From JAABQT01 sp035459025 (lineage in GTDB: Bacteria > Pseudomonadota > Gammaproteobacteria > Burkholderiales > SG8-39), in contig DATHYT010000034.1 of assembly GCA_035459025.1 (NCBI GenBank), forward strand, positions 42,766 to 106,765: a stretch of DNA of 64,000 nt, given 5' to 3'. Under the pieces are notes generated by a model. That model was not told where the DNA came from and made no database searches. It was given only the letters and a program-made list of their open reading frames with translations. The position numbers and the translations under genes are program-made. Shown here one piece after another: positions 41,693-50,332 of the stretch; the first letter of the stretch is position 1; every line of letters starts with the position of its first letter.

Positions 41693-42079
41693 ATGAACGA
41701 ACCGATTTCCGCTCGCAGGCGGGCAGCCGGCGCCGGCCTGCTCGCTGCGCTGCTTCTGGGCGCCTGCGCGACTGTCGAACCGCTGCCGGCCGCTGAAATC
41801 GCCGCCGCGCAGGCGGCGATCACCCAGGCCGAAAGCGCCGGCGCGAAACACGCCGCCCCCGTCGAGCTGCTCGCGGCGCGCGAGAAGCTGGAAAAGGCCG
41901 ACGTCGCGGTGCGTGAAGAGCGGTTCGGCGACGCGCGCCGCCTCGCCGAGGCCGCGGAAGCGGACGCCCTGCTCGCCGATCGCAAGGCGCGCGCGGCCAA
42001 GGCGCAGAGCGCTGCGGACGAGCTGGTGCGCAGCAATGAGCTTCTGCGCATCGAGGCCGGACGCAACGCGCCCCGATAG
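41693..42079 (+). CDS. DUF4398-domain lipoprotein
   Basis: A 128-residue lipoprotein. The lipobox is LLLGACATVEP, with the lipidated Cys near residue 23. The mature region is an Ala/Glu-rich helical DUF4398 domain (PVELLAAREKLEKADVAVRE). It is paired with the OmpA-family gene 40 bases downstream, whose N-terminal half has a related DUF4398 region, suggesting duplication and joint action in the periplasm between outer membrane and wall. AGAGGA precedes the ATG. Confidence 0.88.
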   Translation: MNEPISARRRAAGAGLLAALLLGACATVEPLPAAEIAAAQAAITQAESAGAKHAAPVELLAAREKLEKADVAVREERFGDARRLAEAAEADALLADRKARAAKAQSAADELVRSNELLRIEAGRNAPR

Positions 42080-42119
42080 TGTGCGCTCACGCTGATACCT
42101 GACCCCAAAGGACTCTGCC

Positions 42120-43067
42120 ATGAAAAATTTCAGCGGTTGCGCCCGCAACAGCGCGCTGGCCATCGCCGCCGCGGCTGTGCTCGCCGCGTGCGCCACGGCA
42201 CCCACCCAGAACGCCCTGCTCGATGAAGCGCGCGCCGGCTACGAGCGCGCCGTCAACAACGCCTACGCGGCGCGCGGCGGCACCGTCGAGCTGCAAAGCG
42301 CGCGCGTCGCATTGCAGCGCGCGCAGGCCGCGCTGGACAAGGGCGAAGATGCCGCCATCGTGGAGCACCACGCGTATCTGGCGAAACGCAGGACCGAAAC
42401 GGCCCTCGAAGCCGGCAGGGTCGTGGCCGGCGAAGAGGCGGTGGCCAGCGCCGCTCTCGAGCGCCAGCGCATCTTGATGCAGGTGCGCGAGCGCGAGGCC
42501 GAGGAAATGCAGAAGCGCGCTCTCGCTTCCGCCGCCGAAGCCGACGCCGCAAGGAAGCGCGCCCAGGAGCAGCAGGAGCAGGCCGTAGCCGCCCGCAAGC
42601 AGGCCGAGGAGCAGCTCGCTCGGGCGCAGGCCGCGGCCGCCGCCGCGCGCGCGGCCGACGAGCAGGCCAAGCGCCTCGCGGCGCAGCTTGAGGAGATGAA
42701 GGCGAAGAAGACCGAGCGCGGCATGGTGCTCACGCTGGGCGACGTGCTGTTCGATACCGGGCGTTCCGACCTCAAGCCCGGCGCGCTGCGCACCCTGGAG
42801 CAGCTCACCGCGTTCCTGACGGAGAACCCGGAGCGCAACGCGATCATCGAAGGCCATACCGATTCGGTCGGATCGCAGGCGTACAACCAGCGTCTTTCGG
42901 AGGAACGCGCGCAATCGGTGCAGAACGCCCTCATCGAGCGCGGCATCGCGCCGGCGCGCTTGAGCGCCGTCGGCTTCGGCCCCACCAAACCGGTGGTCGG
43001 CAACGACACGGCGGCGGGGCGCCAGCAGAACCGGCGCGTTGAGATCATCCTGCCCGACGTGAAGTGA
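42120..43067 (+). CDS. DUF4398-OmpA-family lipoprotein
   Basis: A 315-residue lipoprotein. The lipobox is VLAACATAPT. A DUF4398-like helical region (VELQSARVALQRAQAALDKG) and a long Ala/Glu/Gln coiled coil (about residues 110-200) lead to a C-terminal OmpA peptidoglycan-binding domain. That domain contains LGDVLFDTGRSDLKPGAL, IIEGHTDSVGSQAYNQRLS and the RRVEIIL end, including the Asp and Arg that grip diaminopimelate. It probably tethers the outer membrane to the wall. AAAGGA precedes the start. Confidence 0.92.
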   Translation: MKNFSGCARNSALAIAAAAVLAACATAPTQNALLDEARAGYERAVNNAYAARGGTVELQSARVALQRAQAALDKGEDAAIVEHHAYLAKRRTETALEAGRVVAGEEAVASAALERQRILMQVREREAEEMQKRALASAAEADAARKRAQEQQEQAVAARKQAEEQLARAQAAAAAARAADEQAKRLAAQLEEMKAKKTERGMVLTLGDVLFDTGRSDLKPGALRTLEQLTAFLTENPERNAIIEGHTDSVGSQAYNQRLSEERAQSVQNALIERGIAPARLSAVGFGPTKPVVGNDTAAGRQQNRRVEIILPDVK

Positions 43068-43074
43068 GCGCGCG

Positions 43075-43482
43075 CTAGGACAGCGCCGCGATCGCCAGGT
43101 AGCGCGCCAGGCGCCCGGCGGCCATGCAGCCGAGCGCGGCGAGCCAGTTCACGCGCAGCCAGCCCGCCGCGGCGCTGAGCGCGTCGCCGACGAAGGGCAG
43201 CCAGGCGAAGAACGTCGCCGGCGCGCCGTAGCGGCGCAGCCAGCGCAATGCCCTTGCCTCGGGCAGCCGCTGCGGTAGCAGCCGGCCAATGAGGTAGGTC
43301 GTCATGCCGCCCGCGGTGTTGCCGAGCGTCGCCAGCGCCACGGCGAGCGCCGCGTGCTCCGGATGCAGCTTCAGGTAGCCGAACAGCACCGCCTCGGACG
43401 ACAGCGGCACCAGCGTCGCCGCGACGAAGCTGGCGACGAGCACGGCGGCGAGGCCGCCTTGCGGCGAGAGCAGGTGCTCCAA
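43075..43482 (-). CDS. yqaA: YqaA-family (DedA/SNARE-associated) membrane protein
   Basis: A 135-residue inner-membrane protein with about four hydrophobic segments. FVAATLVPLSSEAVLFGYLK and ATLGNTAGGMTTYLIGRLLP are typical of YqaA, a short relative of the DedA/VTT proteins. The family has no settled function; it may move lipid or affect membrane energetics. Convergent with the OmpA gene and divergent from ilvA. Confidence 0.88.
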   Translation of the reverse strand: MEHLLSPQGGLAAVLVASFVAATLVPLSSEAVLFGYLKLHPEHAALAVALATLGNTAGGMTTYLIGRLLPQRLPEARALRWLRRYGAPATFFAWLPFVGDALSAAAGWLRVNWLAALGCMAAGRLARYLAIAALS

Positions 43483-43505
43483 GAGCGGTGTGCTAGGCTT
43501 TTTCG

Positions 43506-45020
43506 GTGAAACGCGAAGACTATCTCGAGCGCATCCTGCGCGCTCGGGTCTATGAGGTGGCGATCGAGTCGCCGCTGGAGCTCGCGCCGGCGCTCTCGCG
43601 GCGCCTGGGAAACCGGCTGCTGCTCAAGCGCGAGGACCTGCAGCCGGTGTTCTCGTTCAAGCTGCGCGGCGCCTACAACAAGATGGCCAACCTGCCGCCC
43701 GAGCGGCTGAAGAAAGGCGTGATCGCTGCGAGCGCCGGCAACCACGCGCAGGGCGTGGCGCTCGCCGCGCAGAAGCTCGGCTGCCGCGCGGTGATCGTGA
43801 TGCCGGTGACCACGCCGCGGATCAAGGTCGACGCTGTGGCCGCGCGCGGCGCGAAAGTCGTGCTGCACGGCGATTCCTACGACGAGGCCTACGCGCACGC
43901 CATGCTGCTCAAGCGCAGGCGCGGCCTCGCCTTCGTGCATCCCTACGACGATCCGGAGGTCATCGCCGGCCAGGGCACCATCGGCATGGAGCTGCTGCGC
44001 CAGAGTGCGCGGCCGATCGACGCCGTGTTCGTGGCGGTGGGCGGTGGCGGGCTGATCGGCGGCATCGGCGCCTACGTGAAGCACCTGCGCCCGGGAGTCA
44101 AGGTGATCGGCGTCGAGCCCGACGACGCCGACGCCATGACGCGCTCGCTCAAGGCCGGGCGGCGCGTCAAGCTCGAGCACGTGGGCCTGTTTGCCGACGG
44201 CGTGGCGGTGAAGCAGGTGGGCAAGGAGACCTTTCGCCTCGCGCGCAAGCACATCGACGAGATGGTGCTCGTCGATACCGACGAGATCTGCGCCGCGATC
44301 AAGGACGTGTTCGAGGACACGCGCGTGGTGCTCGAGCCCGCCGGCGCGCTGGCGATCGCCGGCGCCAAGGCCTGGGTCGAGCGCCACGGCGCGCGCGGCA
44401 AGACGCTGGTCGCGGTGGCCTGCGGCGCCAATACCAATTTCGACCGCCTGCGCTTCGTGGCCGAGCGCGCCGAGGTGGGCGAGCACCGCGAGGCGGTCCT
44501 CGGCGTGACGATCCCCGAGCAGCGCGGCAGCTTCCGGCGCTTTTGCCGCGCGCTCGGCGGGCGCAACATCACCGAGTTCAACTACCGCATGGCGGACCCG
44601 CGCGAGGCGCACATCTTCGTCGGCGTCACGGTGCAGGACCGCGCGGAAACCGGCCGCATCCTGCGCGGCCTGCGCCGCGCGGGTTTTCGCACGCTCGACA
44701 TGTCCACCGACGAGGTGGCGAAGGGCCACATGCGCCACATGATCGGCGGGCACTCGGCGCTCGCGCACGACGAGCTGCTCTACCGGTTCGAGTTTCCCGA
44801 ACGCCCCGGCGCGCTGATGAAGTTCCTCACGGCGATGAACCCCTCCTGGAACATCAGCCTGTTCCACTACCGCAACTACGGCGCCGACTACGGCTCGATT
44901 TTGGTCGGCCTGCAGGTGCCGCGGCGCGAGATGGGCGACTTCCGCCGCTTCCTTGCGCGCCTCGGCTATCCGGCGAGCGACGAGACGAGGAACCCGGCCT
45001 ACCGGCTGTTCCTGCGCTAG
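43506..45020 (+). CDS. ilvA: Threonine ammonia-lyase, biosynthetic
   Basis: A 504-residue PLP enzyme converting threonine to 2-oxobutanoate, the first isoleucine step. The Schiff-base Lys52 lies in FSFKLRGAYNKM and the PLP phosphate loop in VAVGGGGLIGGIGAYV. Two C-terminal ACT-like regulatory domains (ERAEVGEHREAVLGVTIPEQ onward) make it the long, isoleucine-inhibited form. GTG start at 43506 lies 6 bases after TAGGCT (43494-43499), a -10-like hexamer. Its 3' end overlaps the opposing cyclo-ligase ORF by 167 bases. Confidence 0.96.
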   Translation: MKREDYLERILRARVYEVAIESPLELAPALSRRLGNRLLLKREDLQPVFSFKLRGAYNKMANLPPERLKKGVIAASAGNHAQGVALAAQKLGCRAVIVMPVTTPRIKVDAVAARGAKVVLHGDSYDEAYAHAMLLKRRRGLAFVHPYDDPEVIAGQGTIGMELLRQSARPIDAVFVAVGGGGLIGGIGAYVKHLRPGVKVIGVEPDDADAMTRSLKAGRRVKLEHVGLFADGVAVKQVGKETFRLARKHIDEMVLVDTDEICAAIKDVFEDTRVVLEPAGALAIAGAKAWVERHGARGKTLVAVACGANTNFDRLRFVAERAEVGEHREAVLGVTIPEQRGSFRRFCRALGGRNITEFNYRMADPREAHIFVGVTVQDRAETGRILRGLRRAGFRTLDMSTDEVAKGHMRHMIGGHSALAHDELLYRFEFPERPGALMKFLTAMNPSWNISLFHYRNYGADYGSILVGLQVPRREMGDFRRFLARLGYPASDETRNPAYRLFLR

Positions 45021-45639
45021 CCGCGCCCTGCGGCTCGGGCGCGCCGAGGAAAGCAAGCTCGCCGGCGTCGCGCCGGTAGATGCCGCGCTCGGTCACCAGG
45101 TAGTCCACGGGGATGTCCCACGCCTGCGGATGGATGGTGGCGATGCGCGCGAGCTCGTAGGCGATGCCGATCACTTGGGGCTTCGCCGCCAGCGCGGCGA
45201 GGGTGCGATCGAAAAAGCCGCCGCCGTAGCCCAGCCGGTAGCCTTGCGCGTCCCAGCCGTTCATCGGCAGGAGCACGGCCTGCGGCACGATTTCGCGCGA
45301 GCCGACGGGATACGGGATGCCGAGCGGTCCTTCGGCCAGCTCGACCCCGGGGTACCACTCGCGGAACGCGAGCGGCGTCTTGGGCGCCAGCACCACCGGG
45401 AGCGCCGTCACCGCGCCCGATGCGCGCAGCCGGCGCGCGAGGTGGCGCGCGTCATACTCCTTGCGGACCGGCCAGCAGAACGCGACGCGCGCCTTCGCCA
45501 GATCCGGGAAGCCGCGCTCGAGGTGCGCGTCGATGGCACGGCGCCAGGCCTCCAGCGTCGGCGCGTCGACCGCCTCGCGCGCAGCGATAAGGCGGGCACG
45601 TTCGCTTTTTCGCCATGGAGCGAGGGTTGCCGGCATCAT
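44854..45639 (-). CDS. 5-formyltetrahydrofolate cyclo-ligase with an extended C-terminal tail
   Basis: A 261-residue protein. Residues 1 to about 198 are the ATP-dependent cyclo-ligase that returns 5-formyl-THF to 5,10-methenyl-THF; the C-terminal YRLGYGGGFFDRTLAAL and VPVDYLVTERGIYRRD-type blocks (IPVDYLVTERGIYRRD here) are diagnostic. After that the frame continues about 63 residues rich in Gly, Ser, Arg and Pro, running antisense through the ilvA 3' end to a stop at 44854. The tail probably reflects loss of the ancestral stop. Start: ATG 45639, with a second ATG right after. Confidence 0.85.
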   Translation of the reverse strand: MMPATLAPWRKSERARLIAAREAVDAPTLEAWRRAIDAHLERGFPDLAKARVAFCWPVRKEYDARHLARRLRASGAVTALPVVLAPKTPLAFREWYPGVELAEGPLGIPYPVGSREIVPQAVLLPMNGWDAQGYRLGYGGGFFDRTLAALAAKPQVIGIAYELARIATIHPQAWDIPVDYLVTERGIYRRDAGELAFLGAPEPQGAASAGTAGRPGSSSRRSPDSRGAQGSGGSRPSRAAAPAGRPKSSRSRRRSCGSGTG

Positions 45640-45659
45640 CCGCGTGCTATTCTTAGTAC

Positions 45660-47597
45660 ATGATTTATAGGCGTTTCCTGAATATAGCACTGGCCTGCGC
45701 CGCAGCTGTGGCGGGCAGCGCGCAAGGAAACGACGACGCGGTGCTCGGCGCTTACGACGCTTTTCGCGCCGGCGACCCCGACCGCTTCGAGCGCCACGCG
45801 CGCGCGCTCGAGGACCACACGCTCGCGCCCTGGGTTGAGTACTGGCGCCTGAAGCTGCGCATCGAGGACGCGGACGCCGCCGACATCGAGCGCTATCTTG
45901 CCGGCCACGCCAATACCTATCTCGGCGACACGCTGCGCGCTGACTGGCTGAAGGAGCTCGGCCGGCGCGGCGACTGGCCCGCTTTCGAGCGCGCGCTGGG
46001 GCCGCTGGTGCAGGACGAGCTCGAGATCCGCTGCCACGCGTGGCGCGCGCGCCTCGCGCGCGGCGATGTGCCGGCGGAAATCGAGGCGCGCGCGCTCTGG
46101 AGCGCCGAGCTGCGCGAGCTGCCCGAGGGCTGCCGCAAGCTCGTCGGCGAGCTGGTGGCGCGCAATGCCGTGGACGAGGAGCGCATCTGGCAGCGCGCGC
46201 GGCTGCAGCTGTACTACGGCTACGTCACCGCGGCGCGGCGCACGCTGGAGGACCTGCCGGCAGCGGCGCGGCCCGACGAGCGGCTGCTGGCGCAGGCGGT
46301 AACGGCGCCGCGGCAGCTCGCCGCGCGGGCGCCGCGCGACCTCGAGCCGCGCGCGACGCGCGAGATGCTGGTGTTCGCGCTGCTGCGCCTGGCGCGCAGT
46401 GACCTCGACGCCGCGGCGCGGGCGCTGCGCGAGGGCGCCGGCGCACGCCTGCCGCCGGCCGAGCGCGAGTATCTGTGGGCGCGCCTGGCCACGCTCGCCG
46501 CGTTCGAGCATCGCGACGAGGCGCTCGACTGGTACGCGCACGCCGGCGCCGCACCGCTCGACGACACGCAGCTCGCCTGGAAGGCGCGCGCGGCGCTGCG
46601 CGCGGGACGTTGGCAGGCGGTGCTCGACGCGATCGAACCGATGTCGCCGCAGGCCGGGCTCGATCTCGCCTGGACCTACTGGCGCGGCCGCGCCCGCGAT
46701 GCGCTCGGCGATGCCGAGGGGGCGCGCGAGCAGTACCTGCGGATCGCCGGGCAGCCGCTGTACTACAGCGTGCTCGCGACCGAAGAGCTCGGCGGCGAAG
46801 CGAGCATCCCGATGCCCTACCACGAGGCGAGCGAAGCCGAGGTGGACGCGGCGCGGTCGCATCCCGAACTGGCGCGCGCGCTCGAGCTCTACCGGCTGGG
46901 CTTGCGCGCCGAGGCCACGCGCGAATGGATGTTTGCGGTGCGCCACATGGGCGACCGGCGGCTGCTCGCGGCGGCGGAGCTCGCGCGCCGCGCCGCGGTG
47001 TTCGATCGCGCCATCGGCACCGCCGGGCGCACGGAGCTGCTGCACGACTACCGCATGCGCTACCTGGCGCCTTATCGCGAGGTGTTTCGCGAATACGCCG
47101 GCGCCTACGGGCTGGAGGAGGCCTGGGTGCTCGGCACGGTGCGCCAGGAGAGCCGCTTCATCCCCGAGGCGCGCTCGGGTGCCGGCGCCACCGGCCTGAT
47201 GCAGATCCTGCCGCACACCGCGCGCTGGGTGGCGCGGCGCATCGGCTACAAGGACTATTCGCCCAAGCGCGTCGCCGAGGTCGAGACCAACGTCACGCTC
47301 GGCGCGCGCTACCTGCAGCACATGCTCGAGCGCACCGGCCACCCGGTGCTCGCCTCGACCGCCTATAACGCGGGCCCGAGCCGCGCGCTGCGCTGGCAAC
47401 CGGCGCGGCCGCTCGAAGGTGCGATCTTCATCGAGTCGATCCCGTTCGACGAGACGCGCGAGTACGTGAAGCGCGTGATGGCGAACACGGTGCATTACGC
47501 GCTGCTGCTGGAGGGCCGCAGCGCGCCGCTCAAGGCGCGCCTGGGGACCATTACGCCGCGCAGCGCGGGCGCCGCGGCCGCCGAGGTCACGGACTGA
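45660..47597 (+). CDS. slt: Soluble lytic murein transglycosylase
   Basis: A 645-residue periplasmic enzyme that cleaves the MurNAc-GlcNAc bond with 1,6-anhydro product formation. A signal peptide (to about VAGSAQGND) is followed by a long alpha-superhelical U domain. The catalytic SLT domain is near residues 480-620, with the catalytic Glu in RQESRFIPEARSGAGATGLM followed by QILPHTA, and later LASTAYNAGPSRALRW. The ATG is 6 bases after TATTCT (45648-45653). Confidence 0.94.
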   Translation: MIYRRFLNIALACAAAVAGSAQGNDDAVLGAYDAFRAGDPDRFERHARALEDHTLAPWVEYWRLKLRIEDADAADIERYLAGHANTYLGDTLRADWLKELGRRGDWPAFERALGPLVQDELEIRCHAWRARLARGDVPAEIEARALWSAELRELPEGCRKLVGELVARNAVDEERIWQRARLQLYYGYVTAARRTLEDLPAAARPDERLLAQAVTAPRQLAARAPRDLEPRATREMLVFALLRLARSDLDAAARALREGAGARLPPAEREYLWARLATLAAFEHRDEALDWYAHAGAAPLDDTQLAWKARAALRAGRWQAVLDAIEPMSPQAGLDLAWTYWRGRARDALGDAEGAREQYLRIAGQPLYYSVLATEELGGEASIPMPYHEASEAEVDAARSHPELARALELYRLGLRAEATREWMFAVRHMGDRRLLAAAELARRAAVFDRAIGTAGRTELLHDYRMRYLAPYREVFREYAGAYGLEEAWVLGTVRQESRFIPEARSGAGATGLMQILPHTARWVARRIGYKDYSPKRVAEVETNVTLGARYLQHMLERTGHPVLASTAYNAGPSRALRWQPARPLEGAIFIESIPFDETREYVKRVMANTVHYALLLEGRSAPLKARLGTITPRSAGAAAAEVTD

Positions 47598-47599
47598 GC

Positions 47600-48526
47600 A
47601 TGCGCCACGAAGACGTTCTCGTCGTCGGCGGCTCGGGCTTCGTGGGCCGGCATCTGGTCGCGGCGCTCGCCAAACGCGGCGCGCGCGTCACGGTGCCCAC
47701 GCGCCGGCGCGAACGCGCCAAGCACCTGCTGCTGCTGCCCACCGTCGAGGTGGTCGAGGCCGACGTCGGCCGCGCGGGCGAGCTCGAGCGGCTCGCCGCG
47801 GGCAAGGACACGGTCGTCAACCTGGTGGGCGTGCTGCACAGCCGGCGCGGCCGGCGCGACGAGCGCGGCCCGAACGACTACGGTCCCGATTTTGCGCGCG
47901 CGCACGTGGAGCTGCCGCAGGCCGTGGTGCGTGCCTGCCGGGCGGCAGGCGCCAAGCGGCTGCTGCACATGAGCGCGCTCGGCGCCGACCCGCAGGCGCC
48001 CTCCGAGTATCTGCGCTCCAAGGGCATCGGCGAGCAGGCGGCGCTCGCCGCCGACGACCTCGCGGTGACGGTGTTCCAGCCCTCGGTGATCTTCGGCCCG
48101 GAAGACGGTTTCCTCAACCTGTTTGCGCAGCTCGCGCGCTTCCTGCCGGTGCTGGCGCTCGCCTGCCCCGAAGCGCGCTTCCAGCCGGTGTACGTCGCCG
48201 ACGTGGCGCAGGCGTTCGTCGCGGCGCTCGACGCGCGCGAGGCGGTGGGCCGGCGCTACACGCTGTGCGGCCCGCGCCAGTACGCGCTGCGCGAGCTGGT
48301 GCAGGCGGTATGCCGCATCACGGGGCGGCGGCGCCTGGTCATCGGCCTCGGCGACCGGCTGTCGTACTGGCAGGCGCGCCTGATGGAGCTCGCGCCGGTG
48401 AAGCTGATGACGCGCGACAACTACTACTCGATGCAGGTGCCGAGCGTGTGCGACGGCGTCTTTCCCTTCGGCATCGAGCCTGCGGCGCTGGAGGGCGTGG
48501 CGCCGGGGTGGCTCGCGCCGCGCTGA
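47600..48526 (+). CDS. NAD(P)-binding epimerase-like protein (NDUFA9-type SDR)
   Basis: A 308-residue atypical short-chain dehydrogenase. The nucleotide motif VLVVGGSGFVGRHLVAAL is at the N terminus, and LLHMSALGADPQAPSEYLRSKGIGE carries the Tyr-xxx-Lys pair (here Y-L-R-S-K). The VFQPSVIFGPEDGFLNLFA segment matches the complex-I subunit NDUFA9-like group. Its role in bacteria is not settled. Starts 3 bases after slt and is cotranscribed with it. Confidence 0.88.
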   Translation: MRHEDVLVVGGSGFVGRHLVAALAKRGARVTVPTRRRERAKHLLLLPTVEVVEADVGRAGELERLAAGKDTVVNLVGVLHSRRGRRDERGPNDYGPDFARAHVELPQAVVRACRAAGAKRLLHMSALGADPQAPSEYLRSKGIGEQAALAADDLAVTVFQPSVIFGPEDGFLNLFAQLARFLPVLALACPEARFQPVYVADVAQAFVAALDAREAVGRRYTLCGPRQYALRELVQAVCRITGRRRLVIGLGDRLSYWQARLMELAPVKLMTRDNYYSMQVPSVCDGVFPFGIEPAALEGVAPGWLAPR

Positions 48527-48534
48527 GGGCCGGG

Positions 48535-48672
48535 ATGCTGCACGTCGTCGGCAACAAGAACCACTCGTCGTGGCCGCTGCGGCCGTGGGTGGCGATGAAG
48601 GTGCTCGCCGTCCTCGGGTATCTCGCCGAGCGCGAAGCCGAATCGCTGCGCCAGCTCGAACAGTACGCGTGA
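48535..48672 (+). pseudogene. Glutathione S-transferase remnant (internally deleted)
   Basis: A 45-codon frame beginning MLHVVGNKNHSSWPLRPWVA, which matches the very start of YfcF/SspA-like glutathione transferases (typically about 220 residues). It then switches to an unrelated VLAVLGYLAEREAESLRQLE sequence and stops. Betaproteobacteria often have a full GST gene here between the epimerase and cca, so this looks like a large in-frame deletion. Its TGA still overlaps the cca GTG, as expected of an ancestral operon gene. It may be translated but cannot be a working GST. Confidence 0.65.
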
Positions 48673-49727
48673 AAAAGTACGTCGTCGGCGGGGTCGTGCG
48701 CGATGAGCTGCTCGGCCTGCCGGTCGCCGACCGCGACTGGGTGGTGGTCGGCGCCACGCCCGAGGACATGGTGCGCCAGGGCTTCCGGCCCGTGGGCAAG
48801 GACTTCCCGGTGTTCCTGCACCCCGAGACGCACGAGGAGTACGCGCTCGCGCGCACCGAGAGAAAGAGCGGGCGCGGCTACAGGGGATTCACGGTGTACG
48901 CCGCGCCCGACGTGACGCTGGAAGCCGACCTGGCGCGGCGCGACCTCACCATCAACGCCATGGCGCGGGACGAAGCCGGGCGCCTGATCGACCCCTACGG
49001 CGGCGAGAAGGACCTGCGCGCGGGCGTGCTCAGGCACGTGAGCGAGGCGTTCGAGGAAGACCCGGTGCGCATCCTGCGCGTGGCGCGGTTCGTCGCGCGC
49101 CTTGGCTTTCGCATCGCGCCGGAGACCCAGGCGCTGATGCGGCGCATGGTCGCCTCGGGTGAAGCCGACCACCTGGTCGCCGAGCGCGTGTGGCAGGAGT
49201 TCTCGCGCGGCCTCATGGAGACGCATCCGGCACGCATGCTCGATGTGCTCGCCGAGTGCGGCCTCGCCGCGCGGCTGCTTCCGGAACTGAAGAACGAGCG
49301 CGCGGCGCTCGAGCGCGCGGCGGCCGCGGGCGCGCCGCTCGCGGTGCGCTTCGCGGTGCTCACCTGGGGCCTGGAGGAAGACGCGGTGCGCGCGCTGTGC
49401 GAGCGCCTGCGGGCGCCGAACGAGGACCTCGAGCTCGCGCAGGCGGCGAGCCGCTGCCGGCCGCTGCTCGCGGCGCGCGCCCCGCGCGGGCTGCTCGAGC
49501 TGCTGAAGCGCGCCGACGCCGTGCGGCGGCCCGAGCGCTTCGCGCGGCTGCTCGAAGCCGTGCGCCTGGCCGAGCCCGGGGCGGACTTGCAGCGCGTGGA
49601 GAAAGCGTTCGCCGCGGCCGCCGCGGTGGATGCGGGCGCCATCGCCCGCGAGTCGAGCGCCGACATCGGCGCCCGGGTGGAGCAGGCACGCGAAGCGGCT
49701 ATCGGGAAAGCCCTGGCGCAGATGTAA
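48669..49727 (+). CDS. cca: CCA tRNA nucleotidyltransferase
   Basis: A 352-residue class II nucleotidyltransferase that repairs and completes tRNA CCA ends. KYVVGGVVRDELLGLPVADRD contains the GGxVRD motif and the metal-binding Asp pair. ADLARRDLTINAMARD and the EDPVRILRVARF block complete the catalytic head, and the helical neck and body follow. It ends without the C-terminal HD phosphohydrolase domain found in E. coli. GTG start overlaps the preceding TGA. Confidence 0.94.
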   Translation: MKKYVVGGVVRDELLGLPVADRDWVVVGATPEDMVRQGFRPVGKDFPVFLHPETHEEYALARTERKSGRGYRGFTVYAAPDVTLEADLARRDLTINAMARDEAGRLIDPYGGEKDLRAGVLRHVSEAFEEDPVRILRVARFVARLGFRIAPETQALMRRMVASGEADHLVAERVWQEFSRGLMETHPARMLDVLAECGLAARLLPELKNERAALERAAAAGAPLAVRFAVLTWGLEEDAVRALCERLRAPNEDLELAQAASRCRPLLAARAPRGLLELLKRADAVRRPERFARLLEAVRLAEPGADLQRVEKAFAAAAAVDAGAIARESSADIGARVEQAREAAIGKALAQM

Positions 49728-49759
49728 AGTGTCTACTATACTTAGGTATAGTGGATACT
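49728..49759. promoter_or_regulatory. Palindromic operator-promoter over the tetR start
   Basis: The core ACTATACTTAGGTATAGT (49735-49752) is a perfect 7-bp inverted repeat with a 4-base spacer. It extends to 14-base arms (49728-49741 and 49746-49759) with two mismatches. It contains a TATACT -10 hexamer (49737-49742) and covers the GTG start codon at 49751. Binding of the encoded TetR dimer would block its own transcription. The predicted mRNA is leaderless. Confidence 0.7.
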
Positions 49760-50332
49760 GAACACCGGATTCTGGCGGCCGCGGCGCGCCTGTTCGCCGA
49801 GCGCGGCTATGCCGGCGCGCGCACTGCGGAGATTGCGCGCGCGGCCAGGGTTACCGAGCGCACGCTGTTCAAGCACTTCCCCGACAAGGACGCGCTGCTC
49901 GAGCGCGTGCTGGCGCCGGCGCTCGCTCTGGCGGCCACGCCGCCCCCGGCCAGCGCGGCGAGCTTTGCCGTCTGGTTCGAGACGCTGATCCGCCAGCGGC
50001 TGGCTGCGGCACAGGCGCACCCGCACGCCCTGCGCCTGGTGCTGGTCGAGCTGCTGACGGACGAGGACGCGCGCCGGCGCTTCGCGCCGCTCTGGAAGCG
50101 CGAGCTCTGGGGCGGGCTGGCGAACGCGGTCGCGCGCTTCCAGGCGCGCGGCGAGCTGCGCGCCGACCTCGAGGCCGAGGCGCTCGCGCGCATGGTGCTG
50201 TCGCTTGCGCTCGGCTACCTGCTGTCGCGAACGCTGGTGGCGCCGGGGCTCGCCTGGGACGACGCCAGGGAGATCGGGCGCATGCTGGCGGTGCTCCGGC
50301 AGGGCGCGGCCGGATCAGGCGGGCAGGTCTGA
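49751..50332 (+). CDS. TetR/AcrR-family transcriptional regulator
   Basis: A 193-residue regulator. The N-terminal helix-turn-helix reads ILAAAARLFAERGYAGARTA then EIARAARVTERTLFKHFPDK; the C-terminal ligand domain is helical and unassigned. The GTG at 49751 sits inside the operator palindrome, which sets the start, because any earlier in-frame codon would lie upstream of the -10. It is convergent with the ATP-grasp gene (18-base overlap). Besides itself, targets are unknown. Confidence 0.9.
   Translation: MDTEHRILAAAARLFAERGYAGARTAEIARAARVTERTLFKHFPDKDALLERVLAPALALAATPPPASAASFAVWFETLIRQRLAAAQAHPHALRLVLVELLTDEDARRRFAPLWKRELWGGLANAVARFQARGELRADLEAEALARMVLSLALGYLLSRTLVAPGLAWDDAREIGRMLAVLRQGAAGSGGQV

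Noticed and set aside
39356..42205. 949-codon minus-strand open frame opposite the UvrD-like helicase
   Set aside because: The plus-strand helicase has all seven motifs; the reverse frame is a compositional shadow.
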